Shown here: piece by piece, positions 52,095-64,000 of the stretch
How positions within the stretch are numbered: the first letter of the stretch is position 1
How the letters are laid out: each line of letters begins with the position of its first letter
Assembly (NCBI GenBank): GCA_030512335.1
Contig: JAULSU010000002.1
Span: 1,736,001 to 1,800,000, forward strand
DNA: 64,000 nucleotides
Direction: 5' to 3'
DNA from: Immersiella caudata
Taxonomy: Eukaryota; Ascomycota; Sordariomycetes; Sordariales; Lasiosphaeriaceae
Notes under the pieces: model-generated
Seen by the model: only the letters and a program-made list of their open reading frames with translations
What the model was told of the DNA's origin: nothing
Database searches by the model: none
Program-made: the position numbers and the translations under genes

Positions 52095-55000
52095 TGTGAG
52101 GGTATGCGGGTCTTACCAAAAGTTGCCGATGCAGTTGCGCGGGTCTGATCGAGTGGGAAAAAGAGGGCAATTAGCACAATATTGAGATGCTAATCTGTCA
52201 TGTCATCCGCAGGATCCGGGTGAAGACGTCTTGCTTGTCGGCAGTGCTGCTCGTCGCACAGTCGCAACCATGCTGCAAGCGCGCAATTTGGAGACGGGCC
52301 ACTGGAGCCGCGCCCAGCTGCCGCGCCGCCAAGACTGCCATTGACGTGATCTGGGACTCCAGGCGGGACCGGTCTCTTCTGCAAGGAACCGGGATCTGTT
52401 CCCTCCAGTACCAAGATCGCAAGAAGGTGGGAAGGTTTGAGCTTTTGTGTTTTGTCTCTTTAGAAACATATCCCTGGGTTCGATTCAGAACTCTAACTCA
52501 GATAGGCACCGTGGCTGGGTTGTTTATGCTTAAACCCATAGCGGGGAGTCTGGGCAGTACTGTTGTCTCCATTCTGCATGTCTGGCAACTGCAACAGTGC
52601 TGACTGCCCCACGTGGTGGAGGACACAAGCCCGCCGTTCTTCAATGCCCATCGATGCGAGGCGCTTATACTTTCGTGCGTTCCCAGGACGATAGAGGACA
52701 TGGAGATGGTTGTTTCTCTGATGTCTTTTTTGCATTGAGGGGGGGGGGGGGCATTGCAGCCCTTCCACCTAGCTTATGGTCATCCACCACTTTCTGCCCC
52801 TCAACTCCGACCCTCCTCCCCGGACACGGAGTCGGCCGGAACAGCGGGAGACAAAGATACACCAAGTATTGTCTGGTGGTGTAAACGTCGTCAGCCCTTG
52901 TGGCACCTCAGACCTTCCATCTTTTACCCACCAATCACGATGCCCACTACCAAGCGAGCTCGTTTGCATCGCGCCAACGCTCCTGCCTCTCATCAGGCGA
53001 GAGCCGGGCCAAGTGAGCTCGGCAGGGCGGCAGCCTCAGGGAAATCTACGAATCGAATCGTTGTCTTCGACTGCCGTCGAGACTGACAGAGGCGCAGGGT
53101 TGCATCGTTGCCTCTATTATCTGAGCTGTCATTCAGCTGCGGCGCCTCTGCGGACGACATTTCGGATTCTTTTTCTCAACAAAGTCGGCAGTCTGGCTTT
53201 TCTCTGATCTTGTCATTTTCCTCCGACGAAGATCTTCCCACCTCCCTTCCCATCTCCCTTCAACTTCCCTCGTCAACCATTCGCACAGACGCATGCATCG
53301 TAAGCCACCGTTCGCAAGAATGGAACAAATGCCTCGATCCCCCACCTCACTGACCTGCACCCACGTGCTAGCGCTCAAACTGACCCCCATCAGTCGCCGA
53401 ATCCGAAGAAGCCGACATGCCTCCCGTGTTGAGGGCTTGATACCACAGAGACGGCCGATTACACACACGCACACACAACCCATTATCCAAGATTACTTGG
53501 AGATTGGAACCAGAGATGTTCCAGAAGGACGGGAGCGGCCCTCGGGAAGAGCCCAACACCACTTGAGCCGAGATCGATCGCGTCCGGAAATATCCTGCTG
53601 CGGATTACGGAACCCCACATCACACGGCTCCTAATGTCTCTCATAACTTGAGCCAGAGCCCATCGCCGCCAACCTCTTTGTTTTCACCTGCTTTTTCGAA
53701 TTCCCAGTATGCAGAAAGCCAGCAAACACACAGATATGTGGTTCCCGGTCGCATTATTTCGCAGTCGCCGCCGAGGGTGATTGTGTCATATATCCCATAA
53801 TTCTGTGGCTCAAAAACTTGCCTTACATTAGCTCACCTTCCGCTTTGGGATTTTTGCGCGACGACAGCACTAGCCTCATCTTCAATTTCTGCGCACCCCC
53901 ATCTTGCCCAACCTCAGCAGCTGCGCATCTCACAAGACTCTTAAAACTGTCGCTCACGCTTCTCTGAGGCTTCTTTTTCCTTCTTAGCACTCGTACTAAG
54001 ACGCAACGCCCTCCTGGAGATCAAAACGACGTCGCATCGCATTTCGGATTTGTCGCCGGCTAAACCAAGCCCGTACAAGCGCACCCACCCGGACACGCAG
54101 ACACACCTACAAGTTGGCGCCCAAAAAAAAAAAACCACCATGGGCATGATTCATTTGCGTTGGCAGCGCGGCCACCTGTCCAGTCTACCTGCCGATTCGA
54201 CTTGCACATGCATGCCACCACTCAAACATCAACTCATGCTGGCCTCCCGGGGTGGGGCGGCAAGCAAGAATGCAAGCAAGGCGCATGATAGACCCCAAAG
54301 GGGGGCGGAGGAAGCATGCCACGACACATGAAAGCGCCAAACCCTCGCGAGGCATCCACCGCCGCATATATTGGGCTGCTATCGCTCGCACCGCGATGCT
54401 GACCAGACACACTCATCACTCATCACCCAACCGGACCTCTCGTGAGCTGGAAACTTCATTTTGAAACTACTTGACAAGTGTCTGAGAGACTATAAGTACA
54501 AAGGTATGGACAGGAAGCAAAGACGAAAGGAACAAACGACACCTCCTGATGTCCCTTTGGATACTGGCAAATCAGCTTTGCCACCTCCGCCACCCTTTCC
54601 ATATTGTTGCTCGGTATTAATACAACAGAGAACGACGGCATCAACCGACAAGGCCGGTCCGTCATTCCCCTTTCCCTTCCCTAATTTTCATCCTCCCATC
54701 TTCCATCCCTCATTAGCGTTGGCAAGTCGCCATGATTGCGCTATACTTTCAGACAGAGCACACCCATCCCGCATTGCAGAACACAAAACAGGTTTCATAA
54801 ACAGACGGCCGTTCAAATCAGAGCATCATAATCAAAACTCGGTTCACTCGCTTGGAACCCGTCGTCCAGAAAGACACCTCGTGGTTTTGGTTTTCGCCCC
54901 CGATCTCTCTTCCTCCCTTTTGGTCGGTCCTCCCCTTTCCCAAGGTTTCGGACATGTCCGCGCCACCCGCGGGCGTCCACTTCGAAGTTCGAACGACACA

Positions 55001-55789
55001 CAACACTCCACACACATGCGTTCCACCCTGCGCCAGTTGGTATATGCTTTCCCGCACACGGGAATTTCCCTTAAAGACCCCCCCCCCCCCGCCGTCCCTT
55101 TCCGTCCCATGATAAATGCGCGGGTATGATTTGGATATCTTTCCTCGTTCATGGTCATCAGTTTGACGTTTCTTCCCTTCCCGACCGTTTTTGTTTGTTC
55201 CCCATACGACGAGCGAATATTATTATGAGATGGAAGACGAAAAAATCCGCGGAAACTGATAACCTGGGAAAGAGAAGCAAAAATCGCATCGAAAGCAGAA
55301 GATGGCGTGTTCGAAATGGCCGGGGGAAATGTCAAAGTTTTGAAGCCAAATGCCCTCCCCAGCGGCGAAGTGCCGGAAGGAAAAACGACAGAGACAACCG
55401 CCAGAACGGGAGTCGATACCTTGGTCCTGTGGAACCTAAAGGACATCGCGCTCTCCCCGCTTGGTGAACTTCAGCCGATTTTTTGCGATGCGATTTCTCC
55501 GAGGTCGAAGACGGTGATATGAACGATGAAGATGGGGCAGAAAAGCTGATATGGTGATGGGGGAAATGACAAAAAGCAAAGTCGAAAAATGTTGTTGGTA
55601 CACAGGTCGCTCTGTCCCCTCTCGAGCGCCTGAAGGTTGGGGGTATTGATGAAGACGAAGACGACAATTATGGTACGATGATGATGATGATGCAAGAAAC
55701 GCCCTTCCGCCGAGCCCGATGAGCCGCCTCCAACGCCGACCGAGAAATACGATATGAGCACCGAAGATTTGAGAATCTCCTTGGTCTTT
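52095..55789. other. Long intergenic region
   Basis: About 3.7 kb between the SSP120-like start and the C2H2 factor stop. It contains homopolymer runs (G13 at 52739-52751, C13 at 55078-55090) and many short frames without motifs. The right end probably holds a long 3' UTR of the C2H2 gene. No gene supported. Confidence 0.45.
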
Positions 55790-57330
55790 TTACATGTTCT
55801 CGATGCGAGCGCTGGGGAGCTGCATCGATGGGTCCTCGAACTCGATCTTGGGGCCCCATGGGTCATACACGGACGAGCCGTACGCGGGGAGTTGCCCGAT
55901 GGTGGCGACCTCAACCGGTGGCTGGTAGGCGACACCATTGTACCATTGCTGCTCCTCGGCTTGGCCGTGTTGTTGCTGGTACTGCTCGGGAGCGCCCTGC
56001 TGTTGCTGCTGTGGTTGCTGCTGCTGCTGCGGTGCCTGGCTCATGACTTGCCCTTGGGGAGCCATTTGGCCCTGGAAGGACACCATCTGCGGTTGTTGCT
56101 GCTCTACGGGGCTGGCAGTGTGCAGGGCGTAGGTTGCAGCTTGGGCGGTGGGCGCGTGGGTGTAGAAGCCGTCTTGGGTGGAAGGGCTTCTCCCCGACGC
56201 GGCGGAGAAGGAGCTGGGGCTGCTTTGGATACTGCCGGCAAGGCCGGGGGCCGAGTAAGGGATCTCAAGTGGGAGACGCTCGACGCCCTGGCGGGGGATT
56301 TGCTGGTACTGGGTGTGCATTTGCGCTCCGTTGGGGTGAGGGTTGGTGTTCATGGTTGCAACGCCGGGGTTGTTTTGCTCGGTGACAAAGTAGCTGTGCT
56401 GGGGCAGGCTGGCGGTCCTCTGGAGCATGTGCACGCCCGGGTGTTGCGCGGACTGTTGTGGTGGTTGCTCGTGGGGTGGGACCTGGTGCTGCTGCGGGTG
56501 GCCGTGGTACTCGTGGGCACCACCGGAGGACAGACTATGGCGATGACCGTACTGCTGCTGCATGTTGAAGCCGTTCATGTGCTGGCCAAAGTCGGCAAAA
56601 GACTGTGCGCGATGCAGGTGGTGGCCGTGGTGGCCCATCATGGACACGCTTTGCGGTGGCCATTGCATGGGGTTGCTTCGCGGTGTCGAGGGAGACTCAT
56701 CGCTGCCGGTCTCCGACATGGAGTCATCGATTTCAGAGGAGTGGATGCCGCGCTGGTGCGATCGTCGCTGGTGCTTGACCATGGTGGTTTTCCTGCAGAA
56801 GCTGGAGGTGTTCAGTTAGTGCTGGATTCCGCCTGGAAGGGAGAGAGTAGTTACCTCTTCAGGCAGCCGTCGTGGGCGCATTTGTATGGGCGCTTTCCAG
56901 TGTGAATGCGGCGATGCCTTGCGAGTGAGGATGACTGTGCTGAAGTTAGCATGGGTTTGCCGGTTATGAAGAAGTGAGTGGAGTGGAACTGACGTCGGAG
57001 AAGCGCTTTCCGCAGCCCATGTGTTGACATTGGTGCGGCTTCTCGCCGGTGTGTGTTCGGATGTGTACTGTCAGGGCGCTCCTCTGGATGAAGCTCTTTC
57101 CGCAGCCAGGCGTGTTGCACGCGTACGGGCGCTCATTGGTGTGTATCCGGTAATGCCTCTGCAAGTCAGACTTGCGGTTGAAGCTCTGGGAACAGAGTTA
57201 GTGGTCTGCTGTTGTCTGACGCTTTCAAGGGTATGGCTAGGAGCCGGGGACGCACCTTGCCGCATGACGCCCAATCGCACTGAAAGGGGCGAGTCGTGGG
57301 CTCGTTCTCGACAAGTTCCATAAGTTCCAT
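55790..57330 (-). CDS. Four-finger C2H2 transcription factor
   Basis: 452-residue nuclear factor. Exons 57256-57330, 56994-57185, 56855-56934 and 55790-56801; introns 70, 59 and 53 bp. Four consecutive C2H2 fingers occupy residues 15-135, with TGEKP/TGKRP-like linkers: FQCDWASCGKSFNRKSDLQR, YACNTPGCGKSFIQRSALTV, HQCQHMGCGKRFSDSSSLAR and YKCAHDGCLKSFCRKTTMVK. Introns cut inside fingers 1, 3 and 4. After HQRRSHQRGIHSSE the protein is disordered, His/Gln/Pro rich, with a polyglutamine patch (QQQQQPQQQQQ). This finger block is strongly conserved across ascomycetes, but I will not name an orthologue. The start MELMELVENEPTT at 57330 is the first good ATG; the frame is open upstream, so a longer N-terminus is possible. 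Confidence 0.88.
56802..56854 (-). other. C2H2 factor intron 3
   Basis: 53-bp intron (GTAACT...CTCCAG) with an ACTAAC branch site. It splits a serine codon in finger 4. Confidence 0.9.
56935..56993 (-). other. C2H2 factor intron 2
   Basis: 59-bp phase-0 intron (GTCAGT...GCACAG) with a GCTAAC branch site, inside finger 3 (RFSD|SSSLAR). Confidence 0.9.
57186..57255 (-). other. C2H2 factor intron 1
   Basis: 70-bp phase-0 intron (GTGCGT...TCCCAG) with an ACTAAC branch site, inside finger 1 (CGK|SFNRK). Confidence 0.9.
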
Positions 57331-60300
57331 TTCTTTGCTCTGCTGGGTTATGGTGGTGATGTTGTTTCTTGGTGTTCCTTGCTTGGGAAGTGGGAGTCGG
57401 CGGGCTGTGCGGGTCGGGACGGGCGGGTCAGACAGTGCACGTTGCTCTTACTTATAAGAATGTTCGCCTCTCGCGACCCCTGGGCAGGGTGGTGTGGGGA
57501 TGCTGGGGGGACCAAGAGCCCTGGGCGGGTGGGCGTTGGGCGTGCCGGGGTGTGAGGTTCGAGGTTCCAGCGAGGACAGGACCGGAAGACAGGCCACCGG
57601 TGCGGGACTCGTGGCGAGCAGCGGGCGGGCGAGAGCTGCTGAAGAAAAAAGTGGTATGGGTACAGGGGGCTGGTCGATTGTCGGGGTTGTACCGTCGTAC
57701 CAGGAAACGGCACCCAAAGCGTGATCTCCCTCAATGCAACCGGGCTATGCAGATTTCAGATTTCCGCGACACTTGCTTCAAGACACTGGGACGGGACTCC
57801 GTTGTCGGGAGTTCAGCGCCAGCGAGAAGGAAGGAATGGACCTGAGGATCTGGAGGAAGAAAAGAGTGCACGACCTCGAAAGATAGGAGGAGGAGCTGGA
57901 AGGGTGGCCTTGACGATGAGGTTATGGACGGGAGCGCAGCGCAGCGAGCTTGGGCGCTGTCAGCAACCGACGGACAGGCAACAGGGACAAGGAGCCAACA
58001 ACAACAACAACAAGATATGACAGCAACAACACAATAATAAGACCAGACGAAATAATGTGTGCTGGATATGACGACGGTCTCGAAGCCAAAAAAAAAAAAC
58101 TGTCGACGGGGAGGAGGGCTGCTCTTAAGAAAGTTCAATCGCTCGACGCACCAGCGCTGCAGAAACCTTGGTGCACAGGCACTAAAATCTCCGCCCACGT
58201 TGTTGAAATGAGGAGAACAGCAGGCAAGACGGATCTAAGAAAAAGAAGTACCCTCGTACCTGTTGGTGTGGGCCCTGGGAGGAAGCAGAGCGAGCGCTGA
58301 AGCGGTGGTGCAAGTGTGCTGCAAGTAGGGCGGAGCTAGAGGCTGGCCGTTCGTCTTTGTTTCGCAAGTCCAAGTGTCGAGGGCCGGCGTGGGTTAAGTT
58401 TCCGAAACTAGCAGCATAATAATGGAGGGAGGAAGCTGGGGCGGCCTGGATGCTGGATATGGATGTGGATGCTGTACTGGGGGGAGGGGTGTGTCTTGAT
58501 CAGAGACCGGGGGGTGGGCCACGCTCAGGAGCCACACGCTATGCGGATCGTCGAAAGGCCTTCTGGGCCTGCTGGTGTGTGGTGCCTGGGATGCAGGTTC
58601 GTTGTTGCAGGCAAAGCTCGTTGGTACTTTGTTTTTTTTTTTTACCTAAGGCCTTCGCTGATCAGATCCAGGGCAAGGGCGAAGGGACCAAAGTTGTCGT
58701 CCTCGTCTCCCGTCCTGCTGTCGCGATGATCGGGCGCGATGAGAGACCTGGTCTGGCCTGTTCTCTCGGGCGGGTCGGGCTCAACAGAGCAACAAGCGCA
58801 ACGTCTCCACCAGTGGGTTGCGATCAGTGAAAGCGGATAGCGAGACGACTTGTAAGAAAACCGGGTGCCTGGGGGGCAAGGAGCTTTTTGTGTCCCGCAA
58901 ACGTCGATTGCGTTGGAAAAAGAAAGCAAGATGCGCTAGGCCCCAGAGATCTCACAACCCTGCGCCCTGGCTGGCTGCTTTGCTTATTCTGACGGAATGC
59001 CTTCCTCGTTGCTTCTTTTCGGCCGTCTAAAAGTAAATGTTCCGGTTCCGAGATCCACCGAGACAAGACAACTTCTGTCGCGTTCCCGGTGTGTGGATAT
59101 GAATATAAAGCTGCTGGTGAGGGGATGGAGAGACGTATGAGTCTTGTATAAGAGGTTTCGCTGTGCGTCGCAGAGCAAACTTGGAATCCTGACCGACTCA
59201 GCTCAATGCGCCTGCTCCAGATCTGGCGAGGGGTGCCTCGTGGGTTATGTACACGCACAGCAGATCTGGAGATGCTCAACAACCACGGAGCAGAGTCCCG
59301 CGGCGGTGAGAGAAGTGGATCCCGAACAGGTCTGGGGTTTATGGTTGATGCACAGGAAGAGCCCTGTAGCATTCAACAAGAACCTATAGTACCGGACGCG
59401 ATATACCTCGACGATAGTCCCTCTCGTCGACGGCAGCCAGTGACCCGGCCGATGCGATGCGGGGAGGAGGGGAAGGCAAAGGCGGAAGAGGTGATAGAGA
59501 CGGGAGAAGTGTTGCGGCGGCGAGAAATGCCTGGGCCCGGTCGACGCTGGATGCTGCGGGCAGGTACCCCAAGGACGGACAGCACTGCAACGTCGACGGC
59601 CTTCTCGACGTGTTATCCTCGGTATGCAGAGCTGGTTTGGGGTGCGTCTCTGGTGGAGGTGACGCTCGAGCACTTTCTGCCAGGCCCCGATACTGCTACA
59701 GAAATTGCTGATTAGGTCAAGGAGGGCGCGCCGGGCTCCTGTGGATGTGGCGATCTCTTTGGCTGAGGCTTGGACTAAGGCCGTTTTGAAAGGGAATAGC
59801 TGCTCTTTGCGGGGGGTGCGGTCATAAAATAAAGCCGCGGAGCCGAGAGTGGAAGGGCGGCGCCCTCGCAGCGGCCGGCAGCGCACACGCAGCAGCAGGA
59901 GCAGCAGACGCGCAGCTTCAGGTTCGATCTTGCCCCTTGTTCTGTCGTGTTGCGCCCAATATGGAGCACCAGCAGCACCAGAAGCAGGAGGAGGAGCTCG
60001 AAGCAGCCGCAGCAGCAGTACAGCGAGCCCCACGACGCAACCTGTGATCCAACCTGCAGCGGTTCGCCTAGAGCCAGACGCGCGAAAGTCGAAGCCCGTG
60101 TGTTATACACAAGCTGTCAGGTGTCCAAGGACGGCGAATTGTGGGTGTTGAGGACGCCAATTGGGGACGGGGGAAACCAGAGCAAAGGAGAAAGAGCTGA
60201 TGGGAACCTCTGCAGGCTCGACAAGATAAGCAGCAACCTAACGCCTCGAGATGTTGGTCGAAAAGAGAACCCCAAACTGAAGGGCGCTGAGGGTGTGTGT

Positions 60301-63300
60301 ATACGCAGGGCAGCCAGGACGCCGCTAATCCGTTTCCCGGACAGGAAGAGAGACTGACCGAGAAGCCAGGCCTGCCGGCGAGAGGTCTCGATGACGAGAG
60401 CGCGGAAGTGGTGTCGACAAGGTAACCCAGACACTAGTCCAGGGTAGGGGTTGAACGGGTTGAAAGCACACACGACAAAATCCCCCCTCCCCTCCTCTCC
60501 ACTCCCCCAACCCCGGCTGATCGATGCCATCCCCCCAGATCTCAGCCGTGTTCAAAACGACACGCCTTTTTTATCCAAAGCTTGCCCTAAACAGGCAAGT
60601 GACCAGTGCTGCAGGTAACCAAAGGAGAAGCACACCAACAGGAAGGGGAAAAGAGCGTCCGTCCTGCCTACCCTCACCACCTGACAGAAATTGGAAATTG
60701 GTTGGCAGTTGATGGGGTCCTGCAGCACGCTCCAGCAGCAGCCCAGGAAACAGCTTCGGGCCATTACAAGGCACGGCTGGACGGTTACAGCGTCCCTCAC
60801 CTCCAGGTTGATGCTGGTTCGGCCGCCAAGTTTCCTCTCATACTCGCAGCAGTCACTGCGTCGATATCCCGCAGAGAAGGTGTTTCTGGACGGTAACCAT
60901 ACCCGCTGCTATGCTTTTGCCCCTCTCGTCCGCCCGCGTCCCCCATTGGGACGGAGGAATGGAGAGCAGGCGGCACCGCTCCGCTCTGGACGTGGTGGAG
61001 AGGCAGGTCAAGATGTAAATGGATGAATTGGGAAGAGAAACGGGACGGGAGACGGCAGAAGGACTGCCACAAAATCCTCGAGAAGCAGGATCGCCAGAAA
61101 TCGAATGCGTAGTGAATGTGAGTGAGTGAGTGCAGTGCGTCCAACGAGAGACAGGCGTGACAGCCCCTCCCCCTCTGTCTCTGCCCCTCCTGCCTGCGAA
61201 AGAAGAAAAAAAACCAGAGAGGCGCCGTCGTTCAGTGGTCAATGGCGCCTGTGGCTGGGAACCTGGCTAGCTGTGTGTCTCGCGGTGCTGTTTGGTCTGG
61301 GTCTGGCGTCGGGTGGGCGAGAGACGGGAAGGAGAGACAGAGGACCTTCTCCAATTCTCTCGCGGCCAGTCGGGTGGAGTCCTTCGAAATCTGGCTCCCG
61401 CTTCTCATTCGCTGGCCGACCAGTGGCACGGACATTTCTGGCACTTGGAGGCTGCGACCCACTCGTTTGTACCACAGGTAGCCCACCAGACTGCGAGAGT
61501 AGCGCCCCTGACCTGCAACGGGTTGCAGGCGACGCGGCAGCTTGGAGGGCAGCGCCTTGGGGGGGGGGGGGGTGCTGGGGAACGGCAGAAAACTGAGAAA
61601 AATCAGACCACACTGGACAGAGGACCTTGCCGACTTCGAGGGAACCTCACGGTACGCAACCTGGGCAAGCTGCGGGCTGGACTGGGGCCTGCATGGTGCA
61701 GCTGCAGCTGCAGGGTTGTGCGTTCCCCGCGAAGGAGTGGAAGCGAGGTACGAATACACCTGGCCGACGGTTTACACGCGAGCGCATGCCCCTGGTCTGC
61801 CAAGCCCAGTCGAGCGAGGGAGAGGAAAGAGCGACGAGACATGCAGCGACTGGCAGCCAGACAGGACGGGACTGGAGCCACACACCGCAGACCGCAGCTT
61901 GCAGAAGCAAGACACACAGCTACCTAGCTGCCAGGCCAAGAGAGAGAGAGCATCGAGCATAGCTCGTTTAACACCGGCCCACGATGAAAATTTTGACGTT
62001 GAGTGTGTGTGTGCAACAATGCTCGGAGCAATCAACAGCGCAGATCGGAGATACTCGCCCAATGTGCAACCATGTACGGATTGGAGCTCAAACTTGAATG
62101 GCGGGACGGCCAATGGTCCAGATTCGGTATCCCAGCCCAGCAACGACGAATGAGCACCCCACTTCACCACTCACCGTTCTCCTAACCAACCGGCTGGCAA
62201 TCAACAGAGAAACAGAGATTGAAAGCAGCCGGCGCGGCATCTTTGTTTCTTACTGCCGACGAACCTATTCCCCGGTCCTACGGGAAGCCGCGCTTGCGTT
62301 TTTTTTTCTCCTTTGCCTCTGGCGGCAACCAGCCTCCCTCTGCCGCCGCCAGAGCATCCTCAACAATTGCTTTCCCGCGCGACATGCTTCTAGGGTATGA
62401 AATATTAGCAGTTATTCCGAATAAACGCACACCGTCCTGCGGTGTGAATGGCCCAAAACGCCGAACCGAACGCCTTCAAGATGCGTCTGGCCTTGCAGAA
62501 TGTAACGGTTCAACAACAGCAGCAGCATGCCCATGCCTCGGTAGCTGTGGCGGATACTGACTGGGAGTTGGAAAGAAACCCCAGATAGCGATATCGCACC
62601 CCTTCCATTTTCTTTGGTATTGTTTCTTTCTCGGTGGATGTCGCAAACCCCTACCGGTGGCTTTTTCGGATCACACGAGATTGCCGTTGGGCTGCACAAA
62701 AAGTAGGTACGAGAAACAGTAGTGAGGGGGCTTGACGCCAAATTCGCCTGCGTCTGCCTACGCCCAACTTAGCTTTGAAACCCTGCTGGTGAGCTCTCAG
62801 CCGAGCAGCGGGCAGCGCGCGCACACCATCCCTCCCTGACAGCGGGGCCCGGAGTTTGTTTCACGAGGCGGCGGGTGACAGGCACGCCATGCCCTGATCA
62901 ACTCCGACCCCATGGCGGCCGGCTACGGCCAAGACAGAGGCAAGTCGTCCAGGGACGTCGGCCTGGATGCGATGCAGTGCAGTGCAGCTTCTCGTCCCAA
63001 GTCGCACCGGCTGGGCACTTCACGCCAGAAAATCCGCGAATGTCTCACTCCCGCCGCGCGGCGCATCGCTAGTTCGTTCTTCCCTTTTTCTCTTGCGCCG
63101 AATCCGTATCCTCCATCGAGGACATTGCTTCTTTCGGATATCTACCTCAGCATGAACGGGCAGCGCATTCGATGGTCCCAAACCAGATCGGGGCGATCAA
63201 GCACCGCTTGACGTCTTTGTTTAACTGTTCGACCGGGCAAACCGCCTTGTCGGGCGAGGACGGGAGGGATAAAAAGGGAAATCGAAACGCCATTCCATAA

Positions 63301-64000
63301 AGCAAGGGGTCGCAAATCCACGGCAGACAGACGGTGATCCAAATCCCGTTCTTGATGCCCACCCTTGGCCCGGGTAACCAGAAGACGGTCCTATATTGGC
63401 TCTTCTGAGCCGTGCGGCCCCCAGGGCTAAAGCCAAGTCGTTTTGTTTTAAGAGGAATATCAATAGCGAGTGTTGATATCGATCGCCATAACGTTACAGC
63501 CCCCTCCGCCTACTGTACCCTACCCCAGTGCTTTCGTTTCCCGACAATAACCCTGAAAACAAACACCACAGGACGGAAGAGGGCCATATTAGCCTCTGAT
63601 ATTATGACCGATAAGGCACCGACGGCGAGCGATAAAGGCTGAATCTCCAGGGTTTCGTGTTATTGACTTCGACTCGCCCCTGAGTCTTGCGTTGTGATGT
63701 CTCGCGTCTTCAACCGTCTTCACCTCGGGCTCGTCCCCCTAACCACACCACACCTCTCGCCATCAAACGATCAGGTCGTCTGTCGGAAGAAGGCCGGCTC
63801 TGTGCAAGGATAAAGCTGCGCACATCCGATTAATTGCTTGCCGTCATGATTGTCGAGGCTGCTGTGGGGAACCACATCCCTCGTGGAGGAAGTCCCCTGT
63901 AGAGCCAGGTCAAGCGGGGGAGACCCTCAGGCTGTTGTCCATGTCCATCGGTGGGCGCTGTGTACAGAACCAAGTGATAAGCGTCACTGCGAGCCAACGC
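57331..64000. other. Large gene-free region upstream of the C2H2 factor
   Basis: About 6.7 kb with no recognisable protein. The largest frame (59245-60033, -) is Arg/Leu/Pro rich and motif-free. The region has A/T runs (58088-58099, 58629-58641), a GCA/GCAG-rich patch around 59870-60025, and a 14-base G run at 61559-61572. It could contain an extended promoter, long 5' leader or non-coding transcripts of the factor gene, and the promoter of a gene beyond the right edge. Confidence 0.45.

Noticed and set aside
52430..52500. tRNA-like GGGTTCGATTC
   Set aside because: No matching arms within 90 bases upstream.
54461..55129. 222-residue plus-strand open frame
   Set aside because: No recognisable domain; ends in a C13 homopolymer; composition not protein-like.
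59245..60033. 262-residue minus-strand open frame
   Set aside because: Arg/Leu/Pro-rich composition, no motif, competing frames on both strands, no splice partners.
1..64000. A biosynthetic gene cluster or mobile element
   Set aside because: Genes are unrelated housekeeping functions; no synthase backbone, transposase, reverse transcriptase, long terminal repeats or obvious RIP-type AT-rich blocks were seen.

Overview
This window is a gene-dense but repeat-poor piece of nuclear DNA from a filamentous ascomycete (Pezizomycotina). A sordariomycete is my best guess, from gene content and style; I cannot name the species. The evidence is many short introns (47-147 bp) with GTNNGT donors and CTAAC/CTGAC branch sites, a CFEM/Pth11-type receptor, a telobox Myb protein and a fungal-type DGK1. 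Exon boundaries below were read by eye: I looked for the splice sites that restore the conserved protein and checked the codon phase. I found no transposon, rRNA, CRISPR array or convincing tRNA.

Layout, left to right. 1-1944 (-): 5' part of LTE1, a mitotic-exit GEF, running off the left edge. 6027-8658 (-): SEC18/NSF, head to head with a Cir_N-domain splicing-type protein (9311-10400, +). 10699-11319 (-): conserved lipocalin-like unknown. 12273-12977 (+): small conserved unknown. 14357-15246 (-): KXD1 (BLOC-1). 19525-20706 (-): DGK1, divergent from the DEAD-box helicase SPB4 (21841-23816, +). Then four minus-strand genes follow: stomatin-like (24311-25453), GH47 alpha-mannosidase (27722-29725), pirin (31242-32402) and the telomere-repeat factor TBF1 (33542-36468). 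TBF1 diverges from an NAD(P) aldehyde dehydrogenase (38374-40173, +), which converges on xanthine dehydrogenase (40568-44772, -). A plus-strand group holds a CFEM/Pth11-like receptor (46704-48517), a DUF2470 membrane protein (49005-49751) and TYW2/TRM12 (50049-51242). These face an SSP120-like EF-hand secretory protein (51359-52094, -). The last gene is a four-finger C2H2 factor (55790-57330, -), followed by about 6.7 kb with no recognisable coding sequence.

The genes are mostly independent housekeeping functions: membrane fusion, ER/Golgi glycan trimming, secretory EF-hand protein, ribosome biogenesis, tRNA modification, purine use. There is no biosynthetic cluster. The unusual signals are small-scale. 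There is a 5-nt micro-exon in the aldehyde dehydrogenase, flanked by introns whose 3' halves are duplicates of each other. There is a perfect UaY/Ppr1-type site (TCGG-N6-CCGA) overlapping a GATA site upstream of xanthine dehydrogenase. A telomere-type TTAGGG motif lies upstream of TBF1 itself. There is a GC-AG intron in the SSP120-like gene, and an in-frame CACT microsatellite just before the TYW2 start.
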